This document shows positions 16,657 to 27,026 of a stretch of 64,000 nt of DNA, in pieces. A model generated the notes under the pieces. That model was not told the origin of the DNA. It did not search any database and worked only from the letters and a program-made list of their open reading frames with translations. A program made the translations under genes and the position numbers. This DNA comes from Thiosocius sp963753845 (GTDB lineage Bacteria > Pseudomonadota > Gammaproteobacteria > Chromatiales > Chromatiaceae), in the NCBI GenBank assembly GCA_963753845.1, contig CAVWEI010000001.1, forward strand, positions 124,001-188,000, in the 5' to 3' direction. Position 1 is the first letter of the stretch. Each line of letters opens with the position of its first letter.

Positions 16657-17082
16657 CTAGACATGCTCGTGGTTTGATTCCAGCACACGTGCGAATGCGC
16701 GCACGAGGTCGGCCTTGCTGACGATGCCTACCAGGTGGTTGCCCTTGTCCAGCACCGGCAGGGCGCCGAAACCATGTTCGTTGATCAACGCGCAGGCCTT
16801 GGCGAGATCGTCGTAGGTGTGTACCGAGATGGGGTTATGGCTCATCAGGTCCGATACCGAAAGATTGTCGTCGAGCTGGTAGTCGTGTGACAGGTCGGGG
16901 GCCTCGTCGACCCAGTCCGGTCGGCGCAGATCGCGGTCGCTGAGGATGCCGACCAGTTGTGCCCCGTCGAGCACCGGCAGGTGGCGTATCCGGGACTCGC
17001 GCATGCGAAAGAACGTCTCGCGAATGCCGTCATCGGGTGCTGCGGTTAAGACCTTTCGGGTCATGTAGTCGCTGACGCGCAC
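16657..17082 (-). CDS. CBS-domain-pair protein
   Basis: About 141 residues made of two CBS domains (VSDYMTRKVLTAAPDDGIRE and VSDLMSHNPISVHTYDDLAK) with the typical HLPVLDGAQLVGILSDRDL and ALPVLDKGNHLVGIVSKADL ends. Such stand-alone pairs bind adenine nucleotides and regulate partners. I chose GTG at 17082 because GGGAG sits about ten bases upstream. It converges on the lipoprotein gene. The partner is unknown. Confidence 0.85.
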   Translation of the reverse strand: MRVSDYMTRKVLTAAPDDGIRETFFRMRESRIRHLPVLDGAQLVGILSDRDLRRPDWVDEAPDLSHDYQLDDNLSVSDLMSHNPISVHTYDDLAKACALINEHGFGALPVLDKGNHLVGIVSKADLVRAFARVLESNHEHV

Positions 17083-17169
17083 GTGTCTGTTCTCCCTCTT
17101 GGTTACGGCCGGGCGGGCGCCGTCCGGCCCCACCTCTGTCTCTTGTCAGAAGTCCGGCCCAAAGGCACT

Positions 17170-19341
<2,172 letters not shown>

Positions 19342-19678
19342 TGCGATGGTTGATTGCCAATCGGTCAATATAACACTGTCGGTAGTGGCATTTCCGCGAT
19401 CCTGGCCGGGCGACGAATGTCGCTTGTGCTGGCCAGTCGAAGTGTGGTGAATTGCAGGGGAATGGGCATGCACCTCGATTCGGCCACCCTATGGAGCGCA
19501 TGTCAGGTGTTCGTACGCATCCAGGAATACGGCCATCGCCACCCGTAGTCGAAATCCGGCGGACCATGCCAACGCACCACCGTGTATCCTGCATCCAGGG
19601 TACGTGGAATGGGACGTTGCAGGGCGTTGGCCTTGCGGTGAGGAACCTGCCGAAGCGACATCGCAGGCGGTCCAGGGC

Positions 19679-21127
19679 ATGCTTGTCCTGTTCGCCGTCC
19701 TGATGATGTCCCCGGTCGCCGCCCTGGCGGGTTCCAACGGAACCCATGCAGATCCGGTGGCGCCCGTGATACTCGGCGTCACCGCCATCCTCGTCTCTGC
19801 AGTCATCGGCCGTTATGTCGCCCGCCGTTTCGGACAGCCTTCGGTGCTGGGTGAACTGGTCATCGGCATCGCGCTGGGCAACCTTGCCTATCTGTTCGGC
19901 GGGGATTTCATCCTTATGGTGCGCGAGGGCAGGCTCCTTTTCGACATGATCGATCTCACCTTCGCGGGGGCGACCATGCAGGAAGCCGCTGCCGAGGTCT
20001 TCCGCGACCCACTCCTTGCACAAAAGATCGTGGAGATTGTCGAAGGTCCCAATGGCATGCGCTGGCTGAGTATTGTCCACACGGTCGACATGTTCTCCCG
20101 TTATGGCGTGATCTTCCTGATGTTCCTTGTTGGCCTGGAGAGCAGCGTCGAAGAGATGCGCAATGCGGGTATGCCTTCGCTCAAGGTGGCACTGATCGGA
20201 ATGCTGACACCCTTTGCGCTGGGGCTGGTGGTGGCCTGGCTGGTCTTGCCACAGAGTTCGGTGGGGTCACTGCTGTTCATCGGCGCAACCCTCGGGGCCA
20301 CCAGCGTCGGGATAACTGCGCGCGTGCTCGATGAACTGAACCTGGTGCACTCGCAGGAGGCCTGCGTGATCCTGGGTGCCGCGATCCTGGACGATGTATT
20401 CGGGCTGATCTCGCTGGCCATCGTGTCCGGCATCGTCATCAGCGGCAGTTTTCAGGGCTATGCGGTGCTTCAGATCGTCGGGCTCTCGTCCCTGTTCATC
20501 ATCGCGGTCATGTACGCGGGTCCCTACCTGCTGCGCACCCTTATCGCCATGATGAAAGGTCTTCAGACCCACGAGGCCAAGATCTTCGTTACCTTCATAT
20601 TCGTCATGGGTCTGGCGTGGTTCGCCGACTTGGTCGGTCTGGCGACCATCATCGGTGCCTTCGCCGCCGGCCTGATCATGAACGACCAGTATTTCAACGG
20701 GTGGCCCAACGACCCCAAGTACGGTCGTGAAACCATCCGCAGCCTGATGGACCCTCTGGAGGCCGTCCTGGTACCGATCTTCTTCGTGCTGATCGGCCTG
20801 CAGGTGAAACTCGAGAGTTTCCTCAATCCCGATGTCTGGCTGTTCGCGGGTGGACTCACTGTTGCAGCGATCATTGGCAAGCTGGTGTCCGGCCTGGTGG
20901 CCGGTCGTGGGATGAACCGGCTGGCAATCGGGATCGGCATGCTGCCGCGCGGCGAGGTCGGACTGATATTTGCGAGTATCGGCAAGGGACTGGGTGTGAT
21001 CGACGGCAGGCTCTTTTCGGCGATCGTACTGATGGTGGTGATCACCACAGTGATCGCTCCCTCCCTTTTGAAATGGGCGCTGCGTCGCGGTGCAACGGAA
21101 GATGCCGCAGGCGCGGCCAAACAATGA
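19679..21127 (+). CDS. Cation:proton antiporter, CPA2 (KefB-like) family
   Basis: About 482 residues with 12-13 membrane helices. An N-terminal hydrophobic segment (LVLFAVLMMSPVAALAG) looks like a cleavable leader. Motifs include RRFGQPSVLGELVIGIALGN, GATSVGITARVLDEL and AAILDDVFGLISLAIV. The last contains the aspartate pair that binds cations in CPA2 exchangers. The C-terminal TrkA-N domain of Kef channels is absent. It likely exchanges Na+ or K+ for H+. The stop overlaps a possible ATG of the following lipoprotein region, so the two are probably one transcript. Confidence 0.88.
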   Translation: MLVLFAVLMMSPVAALAGSNGTHADPVAPVILGVTAILVSAVIGRYVARRFGQPSVLGELVIGIALGNLAYLFGGDFILMVREGRLLFDMIDLTFAGATMQEAAAEVFRDPLLAQKIVEIVEGPNGMRWLSIVHTVDMFSRYGVIFLMFLVGLESSVEEMRNAGMPSLKVALIGMLTPFALGLVVAWLVLPQSSVGSLLFIGATLGATSVGITARVLDELNLVHSQEACVILGAAILDDVFGLISLAIVSGIVISGSFQGYAVLQIVGLSSLFIIAVMYAGPYLLRTLIAMMKGLQTHEAKIFVTFIFVMGLAWFADLVGLATIIGAFAAGLIMNDQYFNGWPNDPKYGRETIRSLMDPLEAVLVPIFFVLIGLQVKLESFLNPDVWLFAGGLTVAAIIGKLVSGLVAGRGMNRLAIGIGMLPRGEVGLIFASIGKGLGVIDGRLFSAIVLMVVITTVIAPSLLKWALRRGATEDAAGAAKQ

Positions 21128-21150
21128 CCGAACGGCATCCCGGAGGAATG

Positions 21151-21492
21151 ATGAAAAACAGAATCTGGTTGTTGATCCCGATGATCGCGGCCTTGGGGGC
21201 CTGTACCCAGGAAACCCAGAACAAGTTGGGCCGTGCGATCCAGAACTGGACCGGCACCAACGGTGTGCTGGAGATATACGCCGGTGACAAACTCGTGCGG
21301 CGCTTCATCGAGATCGACAAGCTCAGTACCGCAGTCGCGACCCAGGGTGGCCAGGCGCGCCCGTACCGCTTCGGCTACGGGGTGTTCGACGAGAACCTCA
21401 ACATGCACCAGGACCCGGGCGAAAAGAAGGTCTATTTCGAGTTCAGCGACTATTCGACCCCGTACGTCTTCTTCGAGCACCCGCATCGCTGA
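21151..21492 (+). CDS. Small lipoprotein of unknown function
   Basis: About 113 residues. Signal peptide with lipobox LGAC near residue 18, then a mature domain of mainly beta character (GVLEIYAGDKLVRRFIEIDKL, KKVYFEFSDYSTPYVFFEHP). The ATG at 21151 is preceded by GGAGGA; ATGs at 21148 and 21124 are also in frame. It directly follows the CPA2 antiporter gene and may be part of its operon. No named family recognised. Confidence 0.7.
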   Translation: MKNRIWLLIPMIAALGACTQETQNKLGRAIQNWTGTNGVLEIYAGDKLVRRFIEIDKLSTAVATQGGQARPYRFGYGVFDENLNMHQDPGEKKVYFEFSDYSTPYVFFEHPHR

Positions 21493-21499
21493 GTCGAAC

Positions 21500-21547
21500 G
21501 ACCGGCACTGATATGCCGGTCCGGTTTGAGGGGCTTTGTACCCCTCA
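21500..21547. terminator. Tandem hairpins between convergent genes
   Basis: Two perfect stem-loops: GACCGGCA/TGCCGGTC at 21500-21521 and TGAGGGG/CCCCTCA at 21527-21547. The second overlaps the nhaA stop codon. Neither has a strong T run, but their place between two convergent genes suggests bidirectional transcription termination or mRNA 3'-end protection. Confidence 0.5.
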
Positions 21548-22720
21548 GCCTTCCTTGTTGGCGGGGAAGGCGCGTCTGAGAACGAAATAGCCGGCCAGCC
21601 CGGAGACCAGTGAGCCGAGCACGATGCCGATGCGCTCATCGAATCCCACGTCGCCCAGATTTTCGAACGCCAGGGCGCCGATGAACAGGCTCATGGTGAA
21701 GCCGACACCACACAGCAGGGCTATACCGTAGAGGCCGACCCAACTGCTACCTTGCGGCAGTCTGGCGATGCCCAGCTTGATCGTCAGCCAGCAAAACCCG
21801 AACACGCCGAGCTGCTTGCCGAGGAACAGGCCGGCGCCGATGCCCAGTGGAACCGGATGCAGAACCGAGTCCAGGCTGACACCCGAGAGGTTTATGCCGG
21901 CATTGGCAAAGGCGAACAGCGGCAGGATGAAAAACGCGACACCGGTGTGCAGGTCGTGTTCGAGTGAGCGCAAAGGTGATGGTTCGGATGCGTCACGGTG
22001 TTTCATCGGGATGAACATGGCCAAAACCACGCCTGCAAGCGTGGCGTGTACGCCGGATTTCAGCACCGCGACCCACAACACCGTGCCGACCAGCAGATAA
22101 GGCGCAATCTCACTGACATGGCGGCGGTTCAATAGGAACAGCACAAAGATCGCCGCTGCGGCGGTGATCAGGGCAGCGTTGGACAAGCCTCCGCTATAGA
22201 ACAGCGCGATGATCAGGATGGCGCCGATATCGTCGAAGATGGCGAGCGAGACCAGGAAGACCTTCAGCGAGGTGGGTACGCGTTTGCCCAGCAGGGTGAG
22301 TATTCCCAGTGCGAACGCGATATCGGTGGCGGCGGGGATCGCCCAACCGGCCATGGTGACCTCGTCCCCCCAGTTGATGAGGACGTAGACCATCGCCGGC
22401 ACGAGCATGCCGCCGACGGCCCCTACCGCGGGCAGCATGACGTTGCTGGGCCTGGACAGTTCACCCTCGAGCAGTTCGCGTTTGAGTTCGAGGCCGACGA
22501 GGAAAAAGAATACGGCCATCAGTCCGTCGTTTATCCACAGCAGCAACGGTTTGGCGATATGCAGGGGGCCGAACCGGATCTCGACGGGGAGATGCAGAAA
22601 CTTGTCGTAAATGCCCGCGAACGGCGTGTTGGCCAGCAGCATCGCGGCAATGGCGGCGACGACCAGGACGATCCCGCCTGCCGATTCGAGGCGCAAAAAG
22701 TCATTGATGCTTTTCAGCAT
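21545..22720 (-). CDS. nhaA: Na+/H+ antiporter NhaA
   Basis: 391 residues, full length. NhaA hallmarks include SAGGIVLVVAAIAAMLLANTP near the start, INDGLMAVFFFLVGLELKRE, and the ion-binding aspartate pair in ATDIAFALGILTLLG and FDDIGAILIIALFY (TM4-TM5). It exports Na+ or Li+ in exchange for two protons at alkaline pH. The ATG starts at MLKSINDFLRLESAGG, as in family members. It is transcribed towards the CPA2 operon. Confidence 0.96.
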   Translation of the reverse strand: MLKSINDFLRLESAGGIVLVVAAIAAMLLANTPFAGIYDKFLHLPVEIRFGPLHIAKPLLLWINDGLMAVFFFLVGLELKRELLEGELSRPSNVMLPAVGAVGGMLVPAMVYVLINWGDEVTMAGWAIPAATDIAFALGILTLLGKRVPTSLKVFLVSLAIFDDIGAILIIALFYSGGLSNAALITAAAAIFVLFLLNRRHVSEIAPYLLVGTVLWVAVLKSGVHATLAGVVLAMFIPMKHRDASEPSPLRSLEHDLHTGVAFFILPLFAFANAGINLSGVSLDSVLHPVPLGIGAGLFLGKQLGVFGFCWLTIKLGIARLPQGSSWVGLYGIALLCGVGFTMSLFIGALAFENLGDVGFDERIGIVLGSLVSGLAGYFVLRRAFPANKEG

Positions 22721-22917
22721 GCCCGCTTCTCCCTGTGAGAGTCTGCTCTCGGTTCATACGAGGGTGGTTTTTTGGATCGAACTCGTCATTCTGCCAGTCT
22801 TGGCCAGGCAATACGAGACGTCCCGGTTGGGTTGACGCGGGCCCTGGCGGGGGCGTTCACCCAGGCGCCAGGTTTTTGAACAAGGGGAAAAACGGCGACG
22901 CCCGACCCATAAGCGCG

Positions 22918-22923
22918 TATAAT
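22918..22923 (+). promoter_or_regulatory. Candidate -10 element for the helicase gene
   Basis: A TATAAT hexamer 50 bases before the deaD ATG. I see no good -35 at 17 bases, so an extended or activator-dependent promoter is possible. Confidence 0.35.
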
Positions 22924-22972
22924 CCGCGCCCCGCTATCATCTTATAGCTCCGCAACCGTCACTGGCCGCACC

Positions 22973-25042
22973 ATGTCCGAACCGATCACCGACTTTGCCT
23001 CGCTGGGATTGCCCGGCCCCCTCATGGCCGCCGTGTCAGAGGTGGGTTACGAAACACCATCCCCGATCCAGGCCGAGGCGATCCCCCTGCTCCTGTCGGG
23101 TCGGGACCTGATCGGTCAGGCGCAGACCGGCACCGGCAAGACCGCCGCCTTTGCGCTGCCCCTGCTGGCCCGGATCGATGCGTCGGCCAACTACCCGCAA
23201 CTCCTGGTGCTGGCGCCGACCCGCGAACTGGCATTGCAGGTTGCGGAGGCGATGCAGACCTACGCGCGCTTCCTGCCCGGTTTCCACGTCCTGCCGATCT
23301 ATGGCGGGCAGGGGATGGGCATGCAGCTCAATCAGCTGCGCCGTGGTGTGCAGGTCGTGGTCGGAACGCCCGGGCGGGTGATGGATCACATTCGGCGCGG
23401 CACCCTGGACATATCGCGTCTGCAGGCCCTGGTACTCGACGAGGCGGACGAGATGCTGCGCATGGGCTTCATCGACGACGTCGAATGGATTCTGCAGCAC
23501 ACGCCCCCCAAGCGACAGATCGCGCTGTTCTCGGCCACCATGCCGAACGAGATCCGCAAGGTTGCCGAGCGCCATCTCAACGATCCCCAGCACGTCAAGA
23601 TCGCGTCGAAGACGACCACGGCAGAGAACATCCGCCAGCGTTACTGGGCGATCGGTGGCCTGCACAAGCTGGATGCCCTGACCCGGATCCTCGAGAACGA
23701 GACCTTCGACGGGGTGATCATCTTTGTCCGCACCAAGACCCAGACGGTCGAACTCGCAGAGAAGCTCAGCGCGCGCGGCTTCAGTGTGGAGGCATTGAAC
23801 GGCGACGTGGCCCAGGTGCAGCGCGAGCGCACGGTCGACAGGCTGCGCGACGGCAAGCTCGACATCCTTGTGGCAACCGATGTGGCGGCGCGCGGCCTGG
23901 ACGTCCGGCGGGTCACGCACGTGATCAACTACGACATCCCGCACGATACCGAATCCTACGTGCACCGGATCGGTCGCACCGGCCGTGCGGGTGCTGCCGG
24001 CGAGGCCATCCTGTTCGTGGCCCCTCGCGAGCGACGCATGTTGCGTATGATCGAAAAGGCGACCGGGCATCCGATCGAGTCGATGGAACTGCCCTCGGTG
24101 AAGGACATCAATTCGAAGCGGACCGAACGGTTCAAGGTCAGGGTGCGCGAGACCATCGCCGAGGAGAACCTGGCGTTGTACTACCGCCTGGTCAGTGAGC
24201 TCGAGCAGGAGGACGATCTCGATGCCCTGCAGATCGCCGCCGCACTCGCAAAACTTGCGCAGGGCGATGTGCCCCTGCTGCTCGATCCCAAGGTCGAGTC
24301 GCAGCCCCCGGCAAGGCGCGAATTCGCGCCCGGAGGCGGCGAGCGTGAGCGCAAGCCGGCGCGCCCCGAACGCCAGCGTCAGCACCCGCAGAAGGTCGTG
24401 GAAACCGAGGCCCTGCCGCTCAAGGGGCTTCCCGACGTCGAGATGGAGCGCTTCCGGGTCGCGGTCGGCTATCAGCACGGAGTGAAACCGGGAAACATCG
24501 TCGGTGCCATCGCCAACGAGGCCGACCTGGAGGCCAGGTACATCGGGCACATCGAGATCTTCGACGACTTCACCACCGTCGATCTGCCGGCAGGCATGCC
24601 GGAAGAGACCATGCGTGACCTGCGCAATACCTGGGTGTGCCAGCAGAAACTGGCGATCGAGCGCCTCAAGGATTTCGATCCGGCCAAGCCTCTCGCCACG
24701 CCGGCGCCGGCGCGCAAGGCCGCCCCTGCGAGGCCGGACCGCAAGCGTGTCGACAAACCCATGCGCAAGCAGGCCAGGGCAATGCCCGCCGACGCGCCAA
24801 CCGCCCCGGCCGAGCGACCGCCCAGGCACTCCGCCATCGAGCGCCAGGACCGGCGTGGTTTTGACGGTGACACCAACCCGGCCAACAAGCGCCCCGGGCC
24901 CAAGCCGGCAGGTAAGGGTCCGTTGAGGAAGGCAGGCGGCAAGCCGGCCACGGGTGCGGCAAGAAAGAAGCCCAGGCCGGCCGGAAACAAGCCCCTGAAG
25001 GCACGTCTGTCACTGGACAAAGGGCCGAAGAAGACCCCCTGA
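22973..25042 (+). CDS. deaD: DEAD-box RNA helicase DeaD/CsdA
   Basis: 689-residue ATP-dependent RNA helicase used in ribosome assembly and cold adaptation. Visible motifs: Q motif YETPSPIQ, I AQTGTGKT, Ia PTRELALQV, II LDEADEML, III SATMP, and VI HRIGRTGRAG. After the two RecA domains come the DbpA-type RNA-binding fold (VAVGYQHGVKPGNIVGAIAN, residues about 490-560) and a long Lys/Arg/Pro/Ala tail. This is the DeaD rather than the RhlE architecture. Confidence 0.96.
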   Translation: MSEPITDFASLGLPGPLMAAVSEVGYETPSPIQAEAIPLLLSGRDLIGQAQTGTGKTAAFALPLLARIDASANYPQLLVLAPTRELALQVAEAMQTYARFLPGFHVLPIYGGQGMGMQLNQLRRGVQVVVGTPGRVMDHIRRGTLDISRLQALVLDEADEMLRMGFIDDVEWILQHTPPKRQIALFSATMPNEIRKVAERHLNDPQHVKIASKTTTAENIRQRYWAIGGLHKLDALTRILENETFDGVIIFVRTKTQTVELAEKLSARGFSVEALNGDVAQVQRERTVDRLRDGKLDILVATDVAARGLDVRRVTHVINYDIPHDTESYVHRIGRTGRAGAAGEAILFVAPRERRMLRMIEKATGHPIESMELPSVKDINSKRTERFKVRVRETIAEENLALYYRLVSELEQEDDLDALQIAAALAKLAQGDVPLLLDPKVESQPPARREFAPGGGERERKPARPERQRQHPQKVVETEALPLKGLPDVEMERFRVAVGYQHGVKPGNIVGAIANEADLEARYIGHIEIFDDFTTVDLPAGMPEETMRDLRNTWVCQQKLAIERLKDFDPAKPLATPAPARKAAPARPDRKRVDKPMRKQARAMPADAPTAPAERPPRHSAIERQDRRGFDGDTNPANKRPGPKPAGKGPLRKAGGKPATGAARKKPRPAGNKPLKARLSLDKGPKKTP

Positions 25043-25089
25043 CGGCACAAACCCGGTGTCCGGCGCGGCAATCTGTGGCCTTGCGGGCC

Positions 25090-25542
25090 CTATTGCGTGG
25101 AGAGCCTGGCCAGGTAGCTGTCGAGCCCGTTGGCGAAGGCCTGGCGGTCGGTTGCCGACAAAGGGGGCGGCCCGCCGCCCGTGAAGCCGCTCGAGCGCAT
25201 GGTGTCCATGAAGTCGCGCATGTTAAGGCGTTCCCGGATGTTGTCCGGTGTAAACCGTTCGCCGCGCGGGCTCAGCACCTGCGCCTGCTTTTCGACCGCC
25301 TCCGCGGCCAGCGGGATATCCGCGGTGATCAGCAGATCGCCGGGCTCGATCCGACGTGCGATCTCGTTGTCCGCCACATCGAAGCCGGACGATACCTGCA
25401 ACATCCGGATGTGGCGGGAACGCGGTATCTCGATCGACTGATTGGCGACCAGGGTCAGCGGTATGGCACAGCGTTCGGCCGCCCGGAACAGGATGTCACG
25501 GATCACGCGTGGGCAGGCGTCTGCATCGACCCAGATGGTCAT
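25090..25542 (-). CDS. yaiI: YaiI/YqxD family protein (DUF188, PIN-like fold)
   Basis: About 150 residues. Family signatures are MTIWVDADACPRVIRDIL at the N-terminus, GDLLITADIPLAA in the middle and the RNMRDFMDT-like NMRDFMDTMRSSGF near the end. The acidic residues suggest a nuclease-like fold, but no activity is established. ATG 25542 has GGGAG upstream; the in-frame ATG at 25560 adds six residues. Confidence 0.9.
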   Translation of the reverse strand: MTIWVDADACPRVIRDILFRAAERCAIPLTLVANQSIEIPRSRHIRMLQVSSGFDVADNEIARRIEPGDLLITADIPLAAEAVEKQAQVLSPRGERFTPDNIRERLNMRDFMDTMRSSGFTGGGPPPLSATDRQAFANGLDSYLARLSTQ

Positions 25543-25570
25543 CGGGTGGCTCCCGTCCAAACAAGTGGCG

Positions 25571-25598
25571 AAAAAACAGGGGACGCCTGCGCGTCCCC
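25571..25598 (-). terminator. Rho-independent terminator of the peroxiredoxin gene
   Basis: Perfect 8-bp stem GGGGACGC/GCGTCCCC with a 4-base loop. On the minus strand it is followed by TG and six T residues. It lies about 50 bases beyond the peroxiredoxin stop codon. Confidence 0.85.
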
Positions 25599-25647
25599 GA
25601 AACGGGGGGAATCTTAAACTCCGACCCGGGCGGCCGTCACGCCCCGA

Positions 25648-26295
25648 CTACTGTCCCCGCAGCACTCGCAGAAGGTCGTCCGGCTCCAGGCGGCGGGTGT
25701 AGTCCGCATTCACGAAGTGGTGGCGGATCACACTGTCGCTGTCGATCACGTAGCTGGCCGGCACAGGCAGGGCGAAGCTGTCGTCACCGTTGAACGCAGG
25801 GATGTCGATCCCCAGCTTGGTGTAGATGGGTCGCAGTTGTTCCGGCAGTTCGAAGGTCAGGCCGAATGCCTCTGAAACCCGGTTGCCGACATCGCTCAGA
25901 ACGTCGAATTCGAGCGCATGACGGGCCTGGGTATCCGTGGCCTTGTCCGGCAGCTCGGGCGATATCGCGACCAGCGTTGCGCCGCTGGCCTTGATGTCTG
26001 GGAGGGCCCGTTGCAGGGCATTCAGTTCCATGTTGCAGTAGGGGCACCAGCCGCCGCGATAGAAGTTCAGCACGACCACCGACCGCGCCAGCATGTCGCT
26101 CAAGCGGCGTTTTTCGCCCAGGTGGTTGGGTAGTTCGAAATCCGCGACCCGGTCGCCGCTCTTCAGGCTGCGGTCCGCAATACCCAGCGACTCCAGCTGA
26201 CGGGTGGCATCGGCCATTGTCTGCAGTACCTCGGCGGGGACCCGCTTGGCCTTGGCGGCATCGTACTCGGCTATCTTTTCGCGCAGCTCAGACAT
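25648..26295 (-). CDS. Peroxiredoxin-like protein (AhpC/TSA family)
   Basis: 215 residues. A helical N-terminal arm (residues 1-45) precedes a thioredoxin-fold domain with the active-site region NFYRGGWCPYCNMELNALQ near residue 80. The CPYC pair is unlike the single peroxidatic Cys (PxxxTxxC) of classical peroxiredoxins and resembles the AhpC/TSA subgroup often called peroxiredoxin-like. Likely a thiol-dependent peroxidase or redox protein in the cytoplasm. GGAGC precedes the ATG. It diverges from a TetR gene and shares an operator with it. Confidence 0.88.
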   Translation of the reverse strand: MSELREKIAEYDAAKAKRVPAEVLQTMADATRQLESLGIADRSLKSGDRVADFELPNHLGEKRRLSDMLARSVVVLNFYRGGWCPYCNMELNALQRALPDIKASGATLVAISPELPDKATDTQARHALEFDVLSDVGNRVSEAFGLTFELPEQLRPIYTKLGIDIPAFNGDDSFALPVPASYVIDSDSVIRHHFVNADYTRRLEPDDLLRVLRGQ

Positions 26296-26320
26296 GGCTT
26301 GCTCCAGGTTGTTGAGTGAT

Positions 26321-26350
26321 CATTCCATAATTTATAGTAGTTATGGAATG
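26321..26350. promoter_or_regulatory. Operator for the TetR regulator: 10-bp inverted repeat
   Basis: CATTCCATAA and TTATGGAATG are perfect inverted repeats separated by ten bases, in the gap between the divergent peroxiredoxin and tetR genes. The repeat overlaps the spacer and -10 of the peroxiredoxin promoter and abuts the tetR -35, which is the geometry of a repressor that controls its target and itself. Confidence 0.75.
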
Positions 26351-26359
26351 AGTGTTCAA
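26331..26359 (-). promoter_or_regulatory. Sigma70 promoter of the peroxiredoxin gene
   Basis: On the minus strand TTGAAC (26359-26354) and TATAAA (26336-26331) are separated by exactly 17 bases. It points to the peroxiredoxin start at 26295. Confidence 0.7.
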
Positions 26360-26383
26360 GTATTTTTCCGGCACGGCTATAAT
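26355..26383 (+). promoter_or_regulatory. Sigma70 promoter of the tetR gene
   Basis: TTCAAG and TATAAT with a 17-base spacer, 32 bases before the chosen tetR start. The -35 overlaps the divergent peroxiredoxin -35. Confidence 0.6.
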
Positions 26384-26414
26384 CCGTTCAATACAACCCC
26401 ATGGGCAGATGAGT

Positions 26415-26999
26415 ATGGCGAGGCCGGCCGCTTTCGATCGTGAGCAGGTTCTCGGGCGGGCCACGGCAGCCTTCTGGGAACACGGTTATTTTTCGACCAG
26501 CATCAGTCAGCTGGTCGAGGCCACGGAGTTGAAGCCCGGCAGTCTGTATGCTGCATTCGGGTCGAAAGAGGGCCTGTTCCTGGCGGCGCTGGATCACTAT
26601 GCGCAGCAGAGTCTGGGGCGGCTGCAGGCGATTCTGGCAGAGGCCGCGGATCCTTTGCAGGGTATCGAGACCTTCTTCATGCAACTTGCCCGCGAAGGTG
26701 AGGGCGATGCCCGCAGGCGCGGCTGCCTTCTGGTCAACACGGTACTCGAGGTCGGTCGTCACAATCCGGCCGTACGGGTGCGGGTGACGAAACATCTTGC
26801 GGAGATCGAGGGGGTCCTGCGGGCGGCGCTCGAGGAAGCGCAGGCGCTTGGCCTGCTGGCGGCCGGCAAGTCGCCGCAATCACTGGCCAGGTTTCTGATG
26901 ACCACCATCTGGGGACTGCGGGTGCTGGGCGGCACCGGCGCCGACGCAGAGAGTGCGCAGCTGGTGGTGCAAGAGGTATTGTCGGTCCTTCGCACCTGA
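26415..26999 (+). CDS. TetR/AcrR family transcriptional repressor
   Basis: About 194 residues. The N-terminal HTH reads RATAAFWEHGYFSTSISQLV-EATELKPGSLYAAFGSKEGLF, typical of TetR proteins that control redox or detoxification genes. The C-terminal ligand domain includes RRGCLLVNTVLEVGRHNP, which has a cysteine that could sense oxidants or electrophiles. An in-frame ATG at 26409 is an alternative start. Probable repressor of the divergent peroxiredoxin through the palindrome at 26321. Confidence 0.9.
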   Translation: MARPAAFDREQVLGRATAAFWEHGYFSTSISQLVEATELKPGSLYAAFGSKEGLFLAALDHYAQQSLGRLQAILAEAADPLQGIETFFMQLAREGEGDARRRGCLLVNTVLEVGRHNPAVRVRVTKHLAEIEGVLRAALEEAQALGLLAAGKSPQSLARFLMTTIWGLRVLGGTGADAESAQLVVQEVLSVLRT

Positions 27000-27026
27000 G
27001 CGCATCCTTCTGGCGGTATCCGACGC

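Noticed and set aside
23036..24829. 597-codon frame opposite deaD
   Set aside because: Antisense artefact of high G+C third positions; deaD has all helicase motifs.
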